Source: an uncultured Eubacteriales bacterium
Lineage (GTDB): Bacteria > Bacillota > Clostridia > Oscillospirales > CAG-382
Length of the DNA: 64,000 bases
NCBI GenBank assembly: GCA_934446675.1
Contig: CAKSEL010000003.1
Coordinates: 62,001 to 126,000, forward strand
Direction of reading: 5' to 3'
Part shown: positions 1 through 8,717 of the stretch, one piece after another
Position numbering within the stretch: the stretch's first letter is position 1
Layout: each line of letters starts with the position of its first letter
Program-made: the position numbers and the translations under genes
The notes under the pieces: generated by a model
Database searches by the model: none
Told to the model about the DNA's origin: nothing
Seen by the model: only the letters and a program-made list of their open reading frames with translations

Positions 1-8
1 TTAAGCAT
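1..8 (-). CDS. Start of the gene after hisG (possibly hisD), cut by the window edge
   Basis: On the minus strand an ACGGAGGT ribosome binding site overlaps the hisG stop codon and is followed nine bases later by ATG CTT, after which the window ends. Only two full codons are visible, so the product cannot be read. In many Clostridia the gene after hisZ-hisG is hisD (histidinol dehydrogenase); that identity is inference from gene order only. Confidence 0.4.
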
Positions 9-24
9 TGTCTGTTTACCTCCG

Positions 25-660
25 TCAGATAAGATTTTCGGACTTGCATATGAGCGAAACCGCGTCGATTACCGCGTCTGTCTCGCTCTTTTTGAGCTTT
101 ATGCTCGCGGTGTTTACTATGAGCCGCGCGCTTATGGGCGCTACGTCGCGTATGACCTCAAGTCCGTTTTCTTTAAGCGTCGAGCCTGTTTCGACAATGT
201 CCACAATTCCGTCGGAAAGTCCGAGCAGCGGCGCAAGCTCAACCGAACCGTCTATTTTGACTACCTCTACGTCAAGTCCGAGACTTCTGAAATATTCTTT
301 TGTCACGTTCGGGTACTTCGACGCGATTATCTTGTGGGAATATCCCGAAAAGAAGTCCGTGCCTTTTTTGCAGGCAAGCGCAAATCTGCATTTTCCGAAA
401 CCCAGGTCCATGACCTCGTAGACGTGCGCGTCCATTTCCATTATCGTGTCTTTTCCGACAACGCCCATGTCGCATACGCCGTGTTCGGCGTAGGTAATTA
501 CGTCGTTTGCCTTTGCGAGAACAACCTCAACTCCGTCGGAGATCTTGAAGAAAAGCTTTCGTCCTTTATTTTCAAGCTCGGTGCAGTCGTAGCCTGCCTT
601 TTTGAAGATGTCAACGGCTTTCTGTTCTATTCTTCCCTTTGTCAGAGCTATTCTTATCAT
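25..660 (-). CDS. hisG: ATP phosphoribosyltransferase, short-form catalytic subunit (HisG)
   Basis: This enzyme joins ATP and PRPP to give phosphoribosyl-ATP, the first and feedback-controlled step of histidine synthesis. At 211 residues it is the short form, which lacks the C-terminal regulatory domain and needs HisZ, encoded just upstream. The start MIRIALTKGR, the segment GVCDMGVVGKDT near residue 62 and the PRPP-binding region DIVETGSTLKENGL near residue 154 are typical of the family. The ATG overlaps the hisZ stop as ATGA, with AGAGGTG eight bases upstream inside hisZ, so the two are probably translationally coupled. Nothing looks truncated. Confidence 0.95.
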   Translation of the reverse strand: MIRIALTKGRIEQKAVDIFKKAGYDCTELENKGRKLFFKISDGVEVVLAKANDVITYAEHGVCDMGVVGKDTIMEMDAHVYEVMDLGFGKCRFALACKKGTDFFSGYSHKIIASKYPNVTKEYFRSLGLDVEVVKIDGSVELAPLLGLSDGIVDIVETGSTLKENGLEVIRDVAPISARLIVNTASIKLKKSETDAVIDAVSLICKSENLI

Positions 661-1877
661 AACGCAGTCACCTCTCTTATGCCGCCGGACGTTATCTCGA
701 CGGTTTTCTCTATTCCTGCGCTCTTTGCGTATTCCAGCGCTGCCTCAAGGCTTTCAAAGCAGGACAGCGTGCATATGTCGCCGCAGTTTTCAATGTAGTT
801 TACGGCGCGCGATAAGAGTTTTGCATCGGAATAGTGTACAAGCACCGTCTTTTGTTTCTTTTCGGAAGTGCCGACGGCTCTCGTAAGCTTGTCCGCAATA
901 ACGCTTAAATTTACGCCAAAGCCTGTGGCAGGCGCGTTCATGTCGAAGTTCGAGAGCAGATTGTCGTATCTTCCTCCGCCGAGTACAGGCTCTCCGGCAT
1001 ATTCGATATATCCGCGGAAAACAAGTCCCGTGTAGTATTCCATGTCGTTCACTATTGCCATATCGACCGAAACGTTCTCGCTAAGCCCGTTGATTTCGAG
1101 TATGTCGAGTATTTCTGAAATGTAGTTTGCCGCGTCAAGTGCCTTTTCATTATTTTGGCTTATTTCTCTCGCTTTGTCAAGTACCTCTTTTGAACCGTAC
1201 AGCCTCGGGAGCTGGCGTATCTTTTCGAGAGCCGCTTTTTTTGCGCCGTCTGTTTCATCAAAACCGAAATCAAGTGACGAAAAACTCTTTGCGCCGACGT
1301 AACGCCTTACCGTTTCAAGCTCGCTGCGTTCGAGATCCATGCTGTCAAGCAGCGCCTTGCAGAAACCGGCATGACCTATTTCGAGATTGTATTTTATGTT
1401 TCCTCCGAAAAACGCGCTTATTTCTCTGAGCGTTCTTATCGCCGTTATAAGCGCCTCTATGTCGGTCTTTTTTCTGTCGCCGCCGATTATCTCTATTCCG
1501 GTCTGCGTAAATTCGCATCTTTTTCCCGAATATCCGTGCGAAACCCTGTATACGTTCTGATTGTAGTACAGCTTTATCGGCAGCGGCGCGTTTTTCAGCC
1601 TTGTCGCGGCAATTCTTGCCATGGGCGTTGTGTTGTCGGGGCGCAGCACTACAAGACGACCGCTTTTGTCGGTGAGCTTGAACATATTTTCTTCGGGTAT
1701 GGTCTGGCTTTTGAAGTTGAACACGTCGTAGTATTCAAGTGCCGGCGTCTGTGCCTTTTCAAAACCGCGTTTTGCATACAGTCCGCACAGCTTTTGTCCG
1801 AGCTTTGCCGCAGGTTCGGTCTCTTTTCCTATCATATCCCTCATTCCGTCGGGTATGTTTTTTCTCTTTATATCCAC
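657..1877 (-). CDS. hisZ: ATP phosphoribosyltransferase regulatory subunit (HisZ)
   Basis: HisZ is a paralogue of histidyl-tRNA synthetase that has lost aminoacylation and forms a hetero-octamer with short HisG, conferring activity and histidine feedback. The 406-residue product has the class II synthetase-like core: PDGMRD near the N-terminus, the motif 2-like LRPDNTTPMARI near residue 77, YYNQNVYR near residue 104 and a glycine-rich GGGRYDNLL near residue 300. There is no C-terminal anticodon-binding domain of usual synthetase type, which separates it from HisS. The start is GTG at 1877, ten bases after GGAGGTG. It is the first gene of the his operon seen here, with its own promoter. Confidence 0.95.
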   Translation of the reverse strand: MDIKRKNIPDGMRDMIGKETEPAAKLGQKLCGLYAKRGFEKAQTPALEYYDVFNFKSQTIPEENMFKLTDKSGRLVVLRPDNTTPMARIAATRLKNAPLPIKLYYNQNVYRVSHGYSGKRCEFTQTGIEIIGGDRKKTDIEALITAIRTLREISAFFGGNIKYNLEIGHAGFCKALLDSMDLERSELETVRRYVGAKSFSSLDFGFDETDGAKKAALEKIRQLPRLYGSKEVLDKAREISQNNEKALDAANYISEILDILEINGLSENVSVDMAIVNDMEYYTGLVFRGYIEYAGEPVLGGGRYDNLLSNFDMNAPATGFGVNLSVIADKLTRAVGTSEKKQKTVLVHYSDAKLLSRAVNYIENCGDICTLSCFESLEAALEYAKSAGIEKTVEITSGGIREVTAL

Positions 1878-1935
1878 TTTTATTGTGCACCTCCGAAACC
1901 GGTTGCTTTATCACTTTAGTTTGATAACGTAATAA

Positions 1936-1964
1936 ATTATATTGCAATTGCCGCAAATAAACAA
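1936..1964 (-). promoter_or_regulatory. Sigma-A-type promoter of hisZG
   Basis: On the minus strand TTGTTT, a 17-base spacer and TATAAT lie about 60 bases before the hisZ GTG. I saw no T-box or attenuator in the short leader. Confidence 0.6.
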
Positions 1965-2070
1965 CAGCACAGTGAAAACATATTATTAATTTTTTGTAAA
2001 GAGCGGAAAATCGGCGCAAAAAAGGGCGGTGAACATACACACCGCCGAGAGTATAAAGAATATTTCGCGT

Positions 2071-2904
2071 TTAATCAAGGGTAATGCAGTTCGGCTTGCC
2101 GAAGTCGATCGCATAAGCTAAGAATGTCATTTTGTCAACCGCGGCGAAATAGCCCGAAAGTTCATACTGCTTTGAATATGTTTTTTCGATTTCCTTTAAA
2201 ATTTCGCGCAGAGCAAGCATTGCAGCGTATTCGTGCTTGCATTTGCCGCTGCAGTAACAGGAGCATACAAGTCCGCTTATCTGTCCGCGCGCGTATTCAA
2301 ATTCCACGTCGTACATTTTGCTGCCCTCGATAAGAGCGTAGCCGTGAGTGCCGTCAAGGCATATGTATTTTACTTTGTGCTCTGCGTAGTAATCAATGCC
2401 GCGGTCTGCGGCGGCGCAGTCTATGTCGGTTTTTTCAAGTTTTTCGAGAGCAAAGGACGTGCCGTCTGAGCTGCATATTATCTCATCGCCGGCAGCGTCA
2501 GATTCGGGAGCTTTGAACCAGCTTGTGACCTTGTTTTTGGGAAGCGCGTTTCTGTCGAAAGCCATAAATACTGACGGACCCGTATAAAATCTGCCCTTTA
2601 TATTTGTGTCCGCGACGGAAATTACACGCTTGTAGTCCGAAAGCTTTATTTTGAAGTTGCAGCTTACATACGTGACTATTCCGCGCAGTCCTTCAAGTTT
2701 TCCGTCCACATATACTATGTCGCCCTCGTGAAGATCGAATTTGTCGTTGTAGTAGGGAAGATTCATGCCTCGTTTTTCAAAATATACCTGAACGATGGAC
2801 TTTCTTGCCGTGCTTTGCGTCTGCACTTCGGCACATTCTGCGCTCTGCTGAATTTTTTGCGTGTTTTTTGCAGTAAATCCTATTCCGAATGACATTTTTA
2901 TCAC
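2071..2904 (-). CDS. SWIM zinc-finger protein of unknown function
   Basis: The 277-residue product carries one clear motif, CSCYCSGKCKH near residue 210, which fits the SWIM zinc-finger pattern CxCx(n)CxH. SWIM domains are predicted to bind nucleic acid or protein, and occur in SNF2 helicases and transposases, but no helicase or nuclease motifs are visible here. The rest is a mixed soluble protein without a signal peptide or membrane segment. The start taken is GTG at 2904, eight bases after AAGGA; an in-frame ATG at 2895 is the alternative. It sits between the nucleotidyltransferase gene and the his genes on the same strand, with terminator-like sequence on its upstream side, so it is probably transcribed alone. 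Its role is unknown. Confidence 0.8.
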   Translation of the reverse strand: MIKMSFGIGFTAKNTQKIQQSAECAEVQTQSTARKSIVQVYFEKRGMNLPYYNDKFDLHEGDIVYVDGKLEGLRGIVTYVSCNFKIKLSDYKRVISVADTNIKGRFYTGPSVFMAFDRNALPKNKVTSWFKAPESDAAGDEIICSSDGTSFALEKLEKTDIDCAAADRGIDYYAEHKVKYICLDGTHGYALIEGSKMYDVEFEYARGQISGLVCSCYCSGKCKHEYAAMLALREILKEIEKTYSKQYELSGYFAAVDKMTFLAYAIDFGKPNCITLD

Positions 2905-2954
2905 CGTATCTTTCCTTGTTGTATGAGCATTGACGGTTTTGCTCCTGCTCTCTG

Positions 2955-2982
2955 ATTATATTCTACATCAATATGTGTCCAA
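2955..2982 (-). promoter_or_regulatory. Possible promoter of the SWIM-protein gene
   Basis: On the minus strand TTGGAC, a 16-base spacer and TATAAT lie about 50 bases upstream of the GTG start. The -35 box is imperfect, so confidence is modest. Confidence 0.35.
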
Positions 2983-3008
2983 AAAACAGGACTGTCAGTG
3001 TTTTGCGC

Positions 3009-3041
3009 AAAAATAACCGGCAGAATTAAAAAATCCGCCGG
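3009..3041 (-). terminator. Rho-independent terminator after the nucleotidyltransferase gene
   Basis: Read on the minus strand, CCGGC and GCCGG arms enclose a T-rich loop and are followed by TTATTTTT, about 25 bases after the stop codon at 3068. The short stem makes it moderate in strength. Confidence 0.5.
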
Positions 3042-3067
3042 AAAGTTTATATTTGATTTTGGTTTTC

Positions 3068-3916
3068 TCAGTCGAACTTTTTGTAAAGTCCGTTTTTGCA
3101 CATATCGGCTATCGCGTCAACGACCGTCTGCTTGTCCTCTTTGTATGTAACGCCGTACCACTTGTCCTTTGCGTACAGCACCTTTACTTTTTCTCCGCAG
3201 TGCTTTATCTGATCGTCGATTACGAACGGAAGCAGGAACTCGCTCTTCATTTCGGTTCCCTTTTGGGTAAGGAACGATACGAATTCTTTGTCAAGCACGT
3301 CGAACAGCGTCTTTTCAAAGCCCCACATATTCATTGAAACTATTGTGGATTCGGGAAGATCAGTGTCGAACGGAATGTCGTATGTTTCGGTAACGCCGGC
3401 AAGATAGCCGTCTTTAATGTCGCATACGCCTCTTGAAACGGTGCCGTTTTCGGAAAGGGTGTTTCTGAGATTGTAGCCTACCATGCAGGTGCCGCCTGCC
3501 GTGTCAAAGTGTTTCTTCAGTTCGGCATAACCGCTTTTTCCGTAGAAGTCGTCGGAGTTGATAACGGCGAACGGTCCGTCTATCTTGTCTTTTGCGCAGA
3601 GAACCGCCTGACCGGTACCCCAGGGCTTTACTCTGCCTTCGGGCACGGAAAATCCTTCGGGAATTTCGTCCAGCTCCTGAAAAGCGTAATCGACGTCTAT
3701 CATTTTCTCTATTCTCTTGCCGATTATGTCGCGGAAATCCTTTTCTATGGACTTTTTGATCACGAATACCGCCTTGTCAAATCCGGCTTCGAGTGCGTCG
3801 TAAACCGAATATTCGAGAATTACCTCTCCGTGCGGTCCGACAGGCTCTATCTGCTTTAAACCGCCGAAACGGCTGCCCATACCTGCCGCCATTACCAAAA
3901 GTGTAAGCTTTGACAT
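3068..3916 (-). CDS. Sugar-phosphate nucleotidyltransferase family protein
   Basis: The 282-residue product begins with the nucleotide-binding signature LVMAAGMGSRFGGLKQ at residues 6-21, typical of NTP transferases that activate sugar 1-phosphates (GT-A-like fold). INSDDFYG near residue 119 supplies the metal-binding aspartates. The length fits a single catalytic domain with no acyltransferase extension. The substrate cannot be read: glucose-1-phosphate thymidylyl/uridylyltransferase-like and MobA-like relatives share the signature, and no dedicated sugar pathway lies next to it. AAAGGAG precedes the ATG. It follows the Clp ATPase gene on the same strand after 62 bases. Confidence 0.85.
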   Translation of the reverse strand: MSKLTLLVMAAGMGSRFGGLKQIEPVGPHGEVILEYSVYDALEAGFDKAVFVIKKSIEKDFRDIIGKRIEKMIDVDYAFQELDEIPEGFSVPEGRVKPWGTGQAVLCAKDKIDGPFAVINSDDFYGKSGYAELKKHFDTAGGTCMVGYNLRNTLSENGTVSRGVCDIKDGYLAGVTETYDIPFDTDLPESTIVSMNMWGFEKTLFDVLDKEFVSFLTQKGTEMKSEFLLPFVIDDQIKHCGEKVKVLYAKDKWYGVTYKEDKQTVVDAIADMCKNGLYKKFD

Positions 3917-3937
3917 TTTTATTCTCCTTTAACTTTA

Positions 3938-3957
3938 GCCGAATACGGCTTTTTTTG
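3938..3957 (+). terminator. Hairpin plus T-tract reading rightwards, without an obvious source gene
   Basis: AGCCG-AATA-CGGCT followed by seven T residues reads as a plus-strand terminator, yet all genes nearby are on the minus strand. It lies just upstream of the nucleotidyltransferase start. It could stop antisense transcription, or be chance. Confidence 0.3.
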
Positions 3958-3978
3958 ATATTCAAACGCGTTATGCGG

Positions 3979-6333
3979 TCAATTTTCCGCAGTTTTTCTT
4001 ACAATTACCTGTATTTCTCCGTTTTCCTCGCAGGCGTCTATTTCCTCGACCTTGCTGTCGTAGCTTGAGATTATAAGCTCTGCCGCTTTGTCCTCGACCT
4101 CGGTCTGAATAAGACGTCTGAGGTTTCTTGCGCCGAATTTTACGGAATATGCCTTTTTTGCAAGCGTATCGGCCGCACTGTCGGTATACTTGAAGGCTAT
4201 CTTCTTTTCGGACAGCGATGCTGCCAGTTCATCGAGCATAATTTTTGATATTTTTCCGAAATCTTCGGGAGTAAGCTGGTTGAATGTAATTATCTCGTCA
4301 ATGCGGTTGATAAATTCGGGACGCAGAAATTCGCCGAGAGCTTTGTTTGTCTTGTCCTCGTTTGCGCCGTCAAGCGTTTTGGAGAAACCTGCGGGAGATG
4401 AAGTTCCGGCAGAACCTGCGTTTGTAGTCATTATTATAATGGTGTTGCAGAAATCTACCTTTACGCCGTGGGAGTCGGTTATCTTGCCGTCGTCGAGAAT
4501 CTGGAGAAGGACGTTGAGTACGTCGGGGTGCGCCTTTTCAATTTCGTCGAACAGAACCACGCAGTACGGTCTGCGGCGTATTTTCTCGGTGAGCTGTCCT
4601 GCCTCGTCGTAGCCGACATATCCGGGAGGAGAGCCTATTATTTTTGAAACCGAGTGCTTTTCCATATATTCCGACATATCGAGCCTTATAAGCGCTTCGG
4701 GCGAGTCGAACAGATCAGCCGAAAGAGTTTTTACAAGCTCGGTTTTTCCGACGCCCGTCGGACCTGCAAATATGAACGAAACGGGCTTGCGCTTGGTATA
4801 TATTCCTGCGCGCGAACGCTTTATTGCACGCGCGACGGCGCTTACCGCCCTGTCCTGACCGATTATGCGCTTTTTCAGGCGTTCTTCAAGACGGTCTATG
4901 CGGATAAATTCGTTTTCGTTGATGTTGCTTGCCGGAACGCCCGTCCATATCTCGACCACCTTCGCGAGATGTTCGGGGGTAAGGATAACGTTTTTGCGCT
5001 TTTCTTCAAGCTCGCTGTACTGCTTTTCAAGGCGCAGTTCTTCGGTGCGCTTTGCGGCAAGATCCTTGTAAAACTGCTCGGTTTTATCGGATTCGTCGGG
5101 CGCGGGAGTGTCGGCTTCAAGCTTTTCTATTTCGGCTTTTATATTATCAAGCTCTTTTTTTGCCTTTTCGCAGTCCGAAACCGTGCTGTCGTTGAGCGCA
5201 AGATAGCTTGCGGATTCGTCGAGAAGATCTATTGCCTTGTCGGGTAAAAATCTGTCCGTGATGTACCTTTCCGCAAAGGTAACAGCCTTGCTTACCGTCT
5301 CGTCGGGAATTGTAACGCCGTGGAAGTCCTCGTAATAACCCTTTATGCCGCGCAGAATTTCAACAGTGTCCTTTACGGAGGGTTCTGCGATGACTACGGG
5401 CTGGAATCTGCGTTCGAGAGCAGCGTCCTTTTCGATGTATTTTCTGTATTCGGCAAGCGTGGTCGCGCCGATGACCTGAATTTCGCCTCTTGAAAGCGCA
5501 GGCTTTAAGATGTTTGCGGCATTCATTCCGCCTTCGGCGTCGCCTGCTGCGGCTATGCTGTGAACCTCGTCGATCACAAGTATAATGTTTCCGAGCCTCT
5601 TTACCTCTTCGATTAGCGACTTCATGCGGTTTTCAAACTGACCGCGGAACTGCGTGCCGGCAACCATGGCGGTCATGTCGAGAAGCTCGACTTTGTGATT
5701 TTTGAGCTTTTCCGGAACGTTTCCGTCGGCGATTTTCTGCGCAAGAGCCTCCGCAACGGCGGTTTTTCCGACGCCCGGCTCGCCTATAAGACAGGGATTG
5801 TTCTTCTGTCTGCGGCACAGTATCTGAATAACGCGGTCAAGCTCGCGGTCGCGTCCTATAACGCGGTCGATTTTGCCGTCGCGCGCTTTCTGCGTAAGAT
5901 CCATGCAGAACATATCTATATTCTTGTGCTTTTTGTCGTTCTTTTTCTTGGCGTCGGCAGTGTTTTTGGAATCGGGAGAGCCCTGGGAATTCTGCGGCTT
6001 TCTGAAATTGCCGAGATTGCCGAAAATAGAGCCTAAATTTATCGACGGAGCACGGCTTTCGGTGTCGTCGCCGTCATCGGAATCGCCGTTTTCGTTTTCG
6101 TCGGGATTTCCGAGACCTGCCGCGTCCATAAGACCTGCCATTTCTTCTCCCATGGCGTCCATCTGATCTTCGTCTATTCCGAGATTGTCTATCATGTCGG
6201 ATATTGGCTTTATGCCGAGTTCCTTGGCACATTTAAAGCAGTATCCTTCGTTTATAACATTCTGCGCGCCGTCTATTCTCTGTACGAATATAACGGCAGG
6301 GCGTATTTTACATTTGCTGCAAAGAGTTGGCAT
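3979..6333 (-). CDS. clpE: ClpE-type AAA+ protease ATPase subunit with N-terminal zinc finger
   Basis: This is a 784-residue class I Clp/Hsp100 unfoldase that would feed substrates to ClpP. Cys5-x2-Cys8 and Cys32-x2-Cys35 form a small N-terminal zinc domain in place of the Clp-N repeats, which is the ClpE architecture. A low-complexity Asp/Glu/Asn-rich linker follows to about residue 140. Two AAA+ modules have Walker A motifs GEPGVGKT near residue 184 and GPTGVGKT near residue 524, separated by a short coiled-coil middle domain. An AGF tripeptide in SSPAGFSK looks like the ClpP-docking loop. GAAAGG precedes the ATG. ClpC is the main alternative name, but the zinc finger argues against it. No CtsR-type operator was recognised. 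Confidence 0.93.
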   Translation of the reverse strand: MPTLCSKCKIRPAVIFVQRIDGAQNVINEGYCFKCAKELGIKPISDMIDNLGIDEDQMDAMGEEMAGLMDAAGLGNPDENENGDSDDGDDTESRAPSINLGSIFGNLGNFRKPQNSQGSPDSKNTADAKKKNDKKHKNIDMFCMDLTQKARDGKIDRVIGRDRELDRVIQILCRRQKNNPCLIGEPGVGKTAVAEALAQKIADGNVPEKLKNHKVELLDMTAMVAGTQFRGQFENRMKSLIEEVKRLGNIILVIDEVHSIAAAGDAEGGMNAANILKPALSRGEIQVIGATTLAEYRKYIEKDAALERRFQPVVIAEPSVKDTVEILRGIKGYYEDFHGVTIPDETVSKAVTFAERYITDRFLPDKAIDLLDESASYLALNDSTVSDCEKAKKELDNIKAEIEKLEADTPAPDESDKTEQFYKDLAAKRTEELRLEKQYSELEEKRKNVILTPEHLAKVVEIWTGVPASNINENEFIRIDRLEERLKKRIIGQDRAVSAVARAIKRSRAGIYTKRKPVSFIFAGPTGVGKTELVKTLSADLFDSPEALIRLDMSEYMEKHSVSKIIGSPPGYVGYDEAGQLTEKIRRRPYCVVLFDEIEKAHPDVLNVLLQILDDGKITDSHGVKVDFCNTIIIMTTNAGSAGTSSPAGFSKTLDGANEDKTNKALGEFLRPEFINRIDEIITFNQLTPEDFGKISKIMLDELAASLSEKKIAFKYTDSAADTLAKKAYSVKFGARNLRRLIQTEVEDKAAELIISSYDSKVEEIDACEENGEIQVIVRKTAEN

Positions 6334-6390
6334 GAAATTTTCCTTTCGTAAATACAGGGGTTTTGCTTGCTTTGTGCAGGAGCCGTCTGA

Positions 6391-6933
6391 TTATTGTGCT
6401 CCGCGCCGTTTTTTCGATACCGGTCTTACGTCTCTGTACGCGTACATAAGGCAGGAGAACACAAAGTAAACGCATACGAACGCGCATATCGTGTTTACCG
6501 TCCATGACGGTATCGCCTTTCCGAATACCATTATAACGCATACCGCGGCAAAGACAAGCACCGTTGCCGCTTTTCCGAATATGTTTGATTTTACCACAAA
6601 TCTGCTCTTTTTAAACACGAACGCCGCGCCTATAACGGTGAGCAGTTCTTTTATAAAGTATATTACCGGCATCCAGACCGGGATAAGCCCCGAAAGATAC
6701 AGGCAGATAAAGGCGCTCAGCTGCATGAGTTTGTCTGCAAGAGGGTCGAGCACCTTCCCGGCAACCGACGTACAGTCGTATTTTCTCGCAAGGTATCCGT
6801 CAAGCACGTCGGTAATTCCTGCTGCGACAAATACGATTACCGCGGCTATATTGTGTTCCGTGATATACAGCGCAATAAATACCGGCACGAGAAACAGCCG
6901 TATGATTGAGAGTATGTTTGGTATATGTTTCAT
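6391..6933 (-). CDS. pgsA: CDP-alcohol phosphatidyltransferase, probably phosphatidylglycerophosphate synthase
   Basis: The 180-residue membrane protein carries the full CDP-alcohol phosphotransferase motif, with DVLDGYLAR followed by G, D and D at the expected spacing (DPLADK), near residues 44-70. Hydrophobic segments before and after give about five to six membrane spans. PgsA makes phosphatidylglycerophosphate from CDP-diacylglycerol and glycerol 3-phosphate; gpsA, which supplies that substrate, lies elsewhere in this window. The start at 6933 is chosen because GGAGG sits four bases upstream, although an in-frame start lies farther up. It follows the CvpA-like gene by 36 bases. Another CDP-alcohol acceptor cannot be fully excluded. 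Confidence 0.88.
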   Translation of the reverse strand: MKHIPNILSIIRLFLVPVFIALYITEHNIAAVIVFVAAGITDVLDGYLARKYDCTSVAGKVLDPLADKLMQLSAFICLYLSGLIPVWMPVIYFIKELLTVIGAAFVFKKSRFVVKSNIFGKAATVLVFAAVCVIMVFGKAIPSWTVNTICAFVCVYFVFSCLMYAYRDVRPVSKKRRGAQ

Positions 6934-6969
6934 AGTTCCTCCGTAGAAGTCCTTGGAATAAGCCATAGA

Positions 6970-7830
6970 TCAGTACAGAAATGACAGCGGATTAAATTTC
7001 AAAAACTCGCTGAATATAACGGTCTTTCCGTCAATTCCGGCTACAAAGCCTATGTCGGGAAGCTGTACGTAGAGCAAGAGTATCTCTATGACTGTGCAGA
7101 AAATAAACACCTTTATAATTCCCGAAACTGCTCCTGCTGCAGCTCCCATGGCGCGGTTCATGCTCTTGAGAACGGGAAGCCTGAAGATGAGGTCGAGAAG
7201 CAGCATAAGCAGATTGAGCGCAATGACCGAAACTATAAACAGCGCGATAAAGCATAACGACTTGCAGATAAATTCCGCAGCCGGAGTGACAATAAGCTCG
7301 TCTATTGCCTCGGACGTGCTCTGCGCCGCATTTTGCGCGCCGTTCTGAACCGAATCTTTATATTTCTGTGCTATCTCGTCGGTGTCAACGCCTGCGACCG
7401 AGAGTATGCGCGTGAGAAAATCGCCGTTTCCGTCCTTTGCGTCTTTTTCAACAGAGGCGGAAATGTCCGCGTTCTGCGCACCGGTATCGGTGTCCTGTGC
7501 GCCGGAAGAAACCTGACCGTCAGAATTTTGCTCTGAATTCTGCTGCGAATTTTGCACGCCGGTTGCATTGTCCGTACTGTCCGCAACCGACGCCGAAAAC
7601 TTCTCGTATATGCTGTCGGTCACGTTTTTGCGCAATGTTTCGGTGACGGTTATGTATTTCTCGGTGCTTTTAACATAGTTTGCAAGAGGCGTGCAGAATC
7701 TGTTTGCGATCACAAGAGCCGCTATTACCAATAACAGCTTGAACGCCGTCTTTACAAAGCCGCGTCTGTATCCGCGTATTACCGCAAATATCATTATTAT
7801 AATGCAAACTGCGTCAAGAAACATCTGCAT
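6970..7830 (-). CDS. CvpA family membrane protein
   Basis: The 286-residue product has an N-terminal hydrophobic pair with the family pattern of a helix, a basic RGYRRGFVK loop and a second helix (residues 1-45). A long hydrophilic insert rich in Gln, Asn, Ser and Asp lies at about residues 75-150, and two or three further membrane helices follow in the C-terminal third. CvpA-like proteins are linked to colicin V export in E. coli and to envelope functions more widely, but the activity is not defined. The insert looks like an extracytoplasmic low-complexity loop and is longer than in short CvpA proteins. AAAGGAG lies upstream of the ATG. It is first in the run cvpA-pgsA-clpE. Confidence 0.75.
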   Translation of the reverse strand: MQMFLDAVCIIIMIFAVIRGYRRGFVKTAFKLLLVIAALVIANRFCTPLANYVKSTEKYITVTETLRKNVTDSIYEKFSASVADSTDNATGVQNSQQNSEQNSDGQVSSGAQDTDTGAQNADISASVEKDAKDGNGDFLTRILSVAGVDTDEIAQKYKDSVQNGAQNAAQSTSEAIDELIVTPAAEFICKSLCFIALFIVSVIALNLLMLLLDLIFRLPVLKSMNRAMGAAAGAVSGIIKVFIFCTVIEILLLYVQLPDIGFVAGIDGKTVIFSEFLKFNPLSFLY

Positions 7831-7899
7831 ATGTACTGCCTCTCCTTTGCCTTTCAGCTTTTGTGCCGTTTTATACGTTCCGACACATATACATACTGC

Positions 7900-7928
7900 A
7901 TTATATCACTTTTCAAACACAAAATCAA
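7900..7928 (-). promoter_or_regulatory. Promoter of the cvpA-pgsA run
   Basis: On the minus strand TTGATT, a 17-base spacer and TATAAT lie about 70 bases before the CvpA-like start. The 180 bases between this and the next rightward promoter hold nothing I can identify. Confidence 0.6.
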
Positions 7929-8130
7929 TAGCGATTTTTGACGATATGTGCCTTTTCGCAAAAAAGTGCCTTTTTGTACTGGCGGCGGCTTTTTGTATTA
8001 CCGTACAGAGGCGTTTTTCTGCGCTTTTGTGGCATTGTTATGCTTTGAGTGGTTTGCAGCGGTGTTTGTGCAATGAATACAACAAAATCAGAAATTTGAT
8101 AATTTTTTTGTGAAAAATACAGAAAAACTC

Positions 8131-8159
8131 TTGACAAAATTAAAAACGCGTGCTACAAT
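8131..8159 (+). promoter_or_regulatory. Strong sigma-A promoter of a short transcript
   Basis: TTGACA, a 17-base spacer and TACAAT, near consensus, point rightwards into a region with only a 38-codon ORF and a terminator about 500 bases on. Confidence 0.7.
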
Positions 8160-8229
8160 AAAGGTGCAAAAGAGATAAGACATAAGTCAAGGAAAAAAGG
8201 TAAGATAAAATAATAAGGAGGGGATTCCG

Positions 8230-8346
8230 TTGGGCAGCTTCATAATGAGAAAGATTTTAAACGGCATCGGTTACGTTTTTAAAACCGGTAGCGGAGAGAT
8301 TATGGCATCTATGTCCGGTGCGGCGAAATCCCGCTGCGAAGATTAG
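8230..8346 (+). CDS. Small protein of 38 residues, unknown function
   Basis: A TTG start lies seven bases after AAGGAGGGG, about 65 bases downstream of a strong promoter, and opens a 38-codon frame ending in TAG. The peptide begins MGSFIMRKILNGIGYVF and ends with AAKSRCED. It is amphipathic and basic near the start, with an acidic tail and one cysteine near the end. An ATG at 8245 is an alternative start. I do not recognise it. It could be a small membrane-associated peptide, a leader peptide, or a chance frame in a non-coding RNA; the well-placed ribosome binding site favours translation. Confidence 0.42.
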   Translation: MGSFIMRKILNGIGYVFKTGSGEIMASMSGAAKSRCED

Positions 8347-8657
8347 CCGCCTTGCAGAAAAGGACAATTATTTTACGCTGACTTACTTGGCAAAACTTTA
8401 CGCATTGCCCGCAAAATCAAGTGCCGTAAAGCAAAGGATAGATTTATGCGAAAAACGGCGAAGCGGAAACGGCATGACCTTAAAATATGTATTACCGGCA
8501 GTATTAAAAAGCAAAGTACACGTCAAATGCAAAAAGCACGTTACGTTTGACCGGTTTGGGCACGCCGAGGCAGAATGCAAAAGTTTTCTGCGGTATAAAT
8601 TAATCACGGCATTAATATATATAATAATAGGTAAGAAGTAAATCAATAAAAACGACG
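8347..8657 (+). other. Untranslated or non-coding stretch of the 8.1-8.7 kb transcript
   Basis: These 310 bases follow the small ORF and run to a terminator. A 107-codon frame spans part of it, but its product has no protein-like character and no ribosome binding site. Segments such as ACCGGTTT near 8555 can pair with AAACCGGT near 8280. I could not match it to 6S, tmRNA, RNase P or SRP RNA by eye. Confidence 0.3.
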
Positions 8658-8684
8658 GGGACTGTCATGCACAGTCCCTTTTTT
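8658..8684 (+). terminator. Strong Rho-independent terminator
   Basis: GGGACTGT and ACAGTCCC pair perfectly around a five-base loop and are followed by six T residues. It ends the transcript started at 8131 and separates it from the Rrf2 gene. Confidence 0.85.
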
Positions 8685-8717
8685 GTGCGCAAATCACGGA
8701 TTTTTTGCAAAAACCTC

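Noticed and set aside
657..1877. Histidyl-tRNA synthetase (HisS) as the identity of the HisZ gene
   Set aside because: It lacks the anticodon-binding C-terminal domain, overlaps short-form hisG and fits HisZ in length.
8318..8641. A 107-codon frame after the small ORF
   Set aside because: No ribosome binding site, overlap with the 38-codon ORF and non-protein-like composition.
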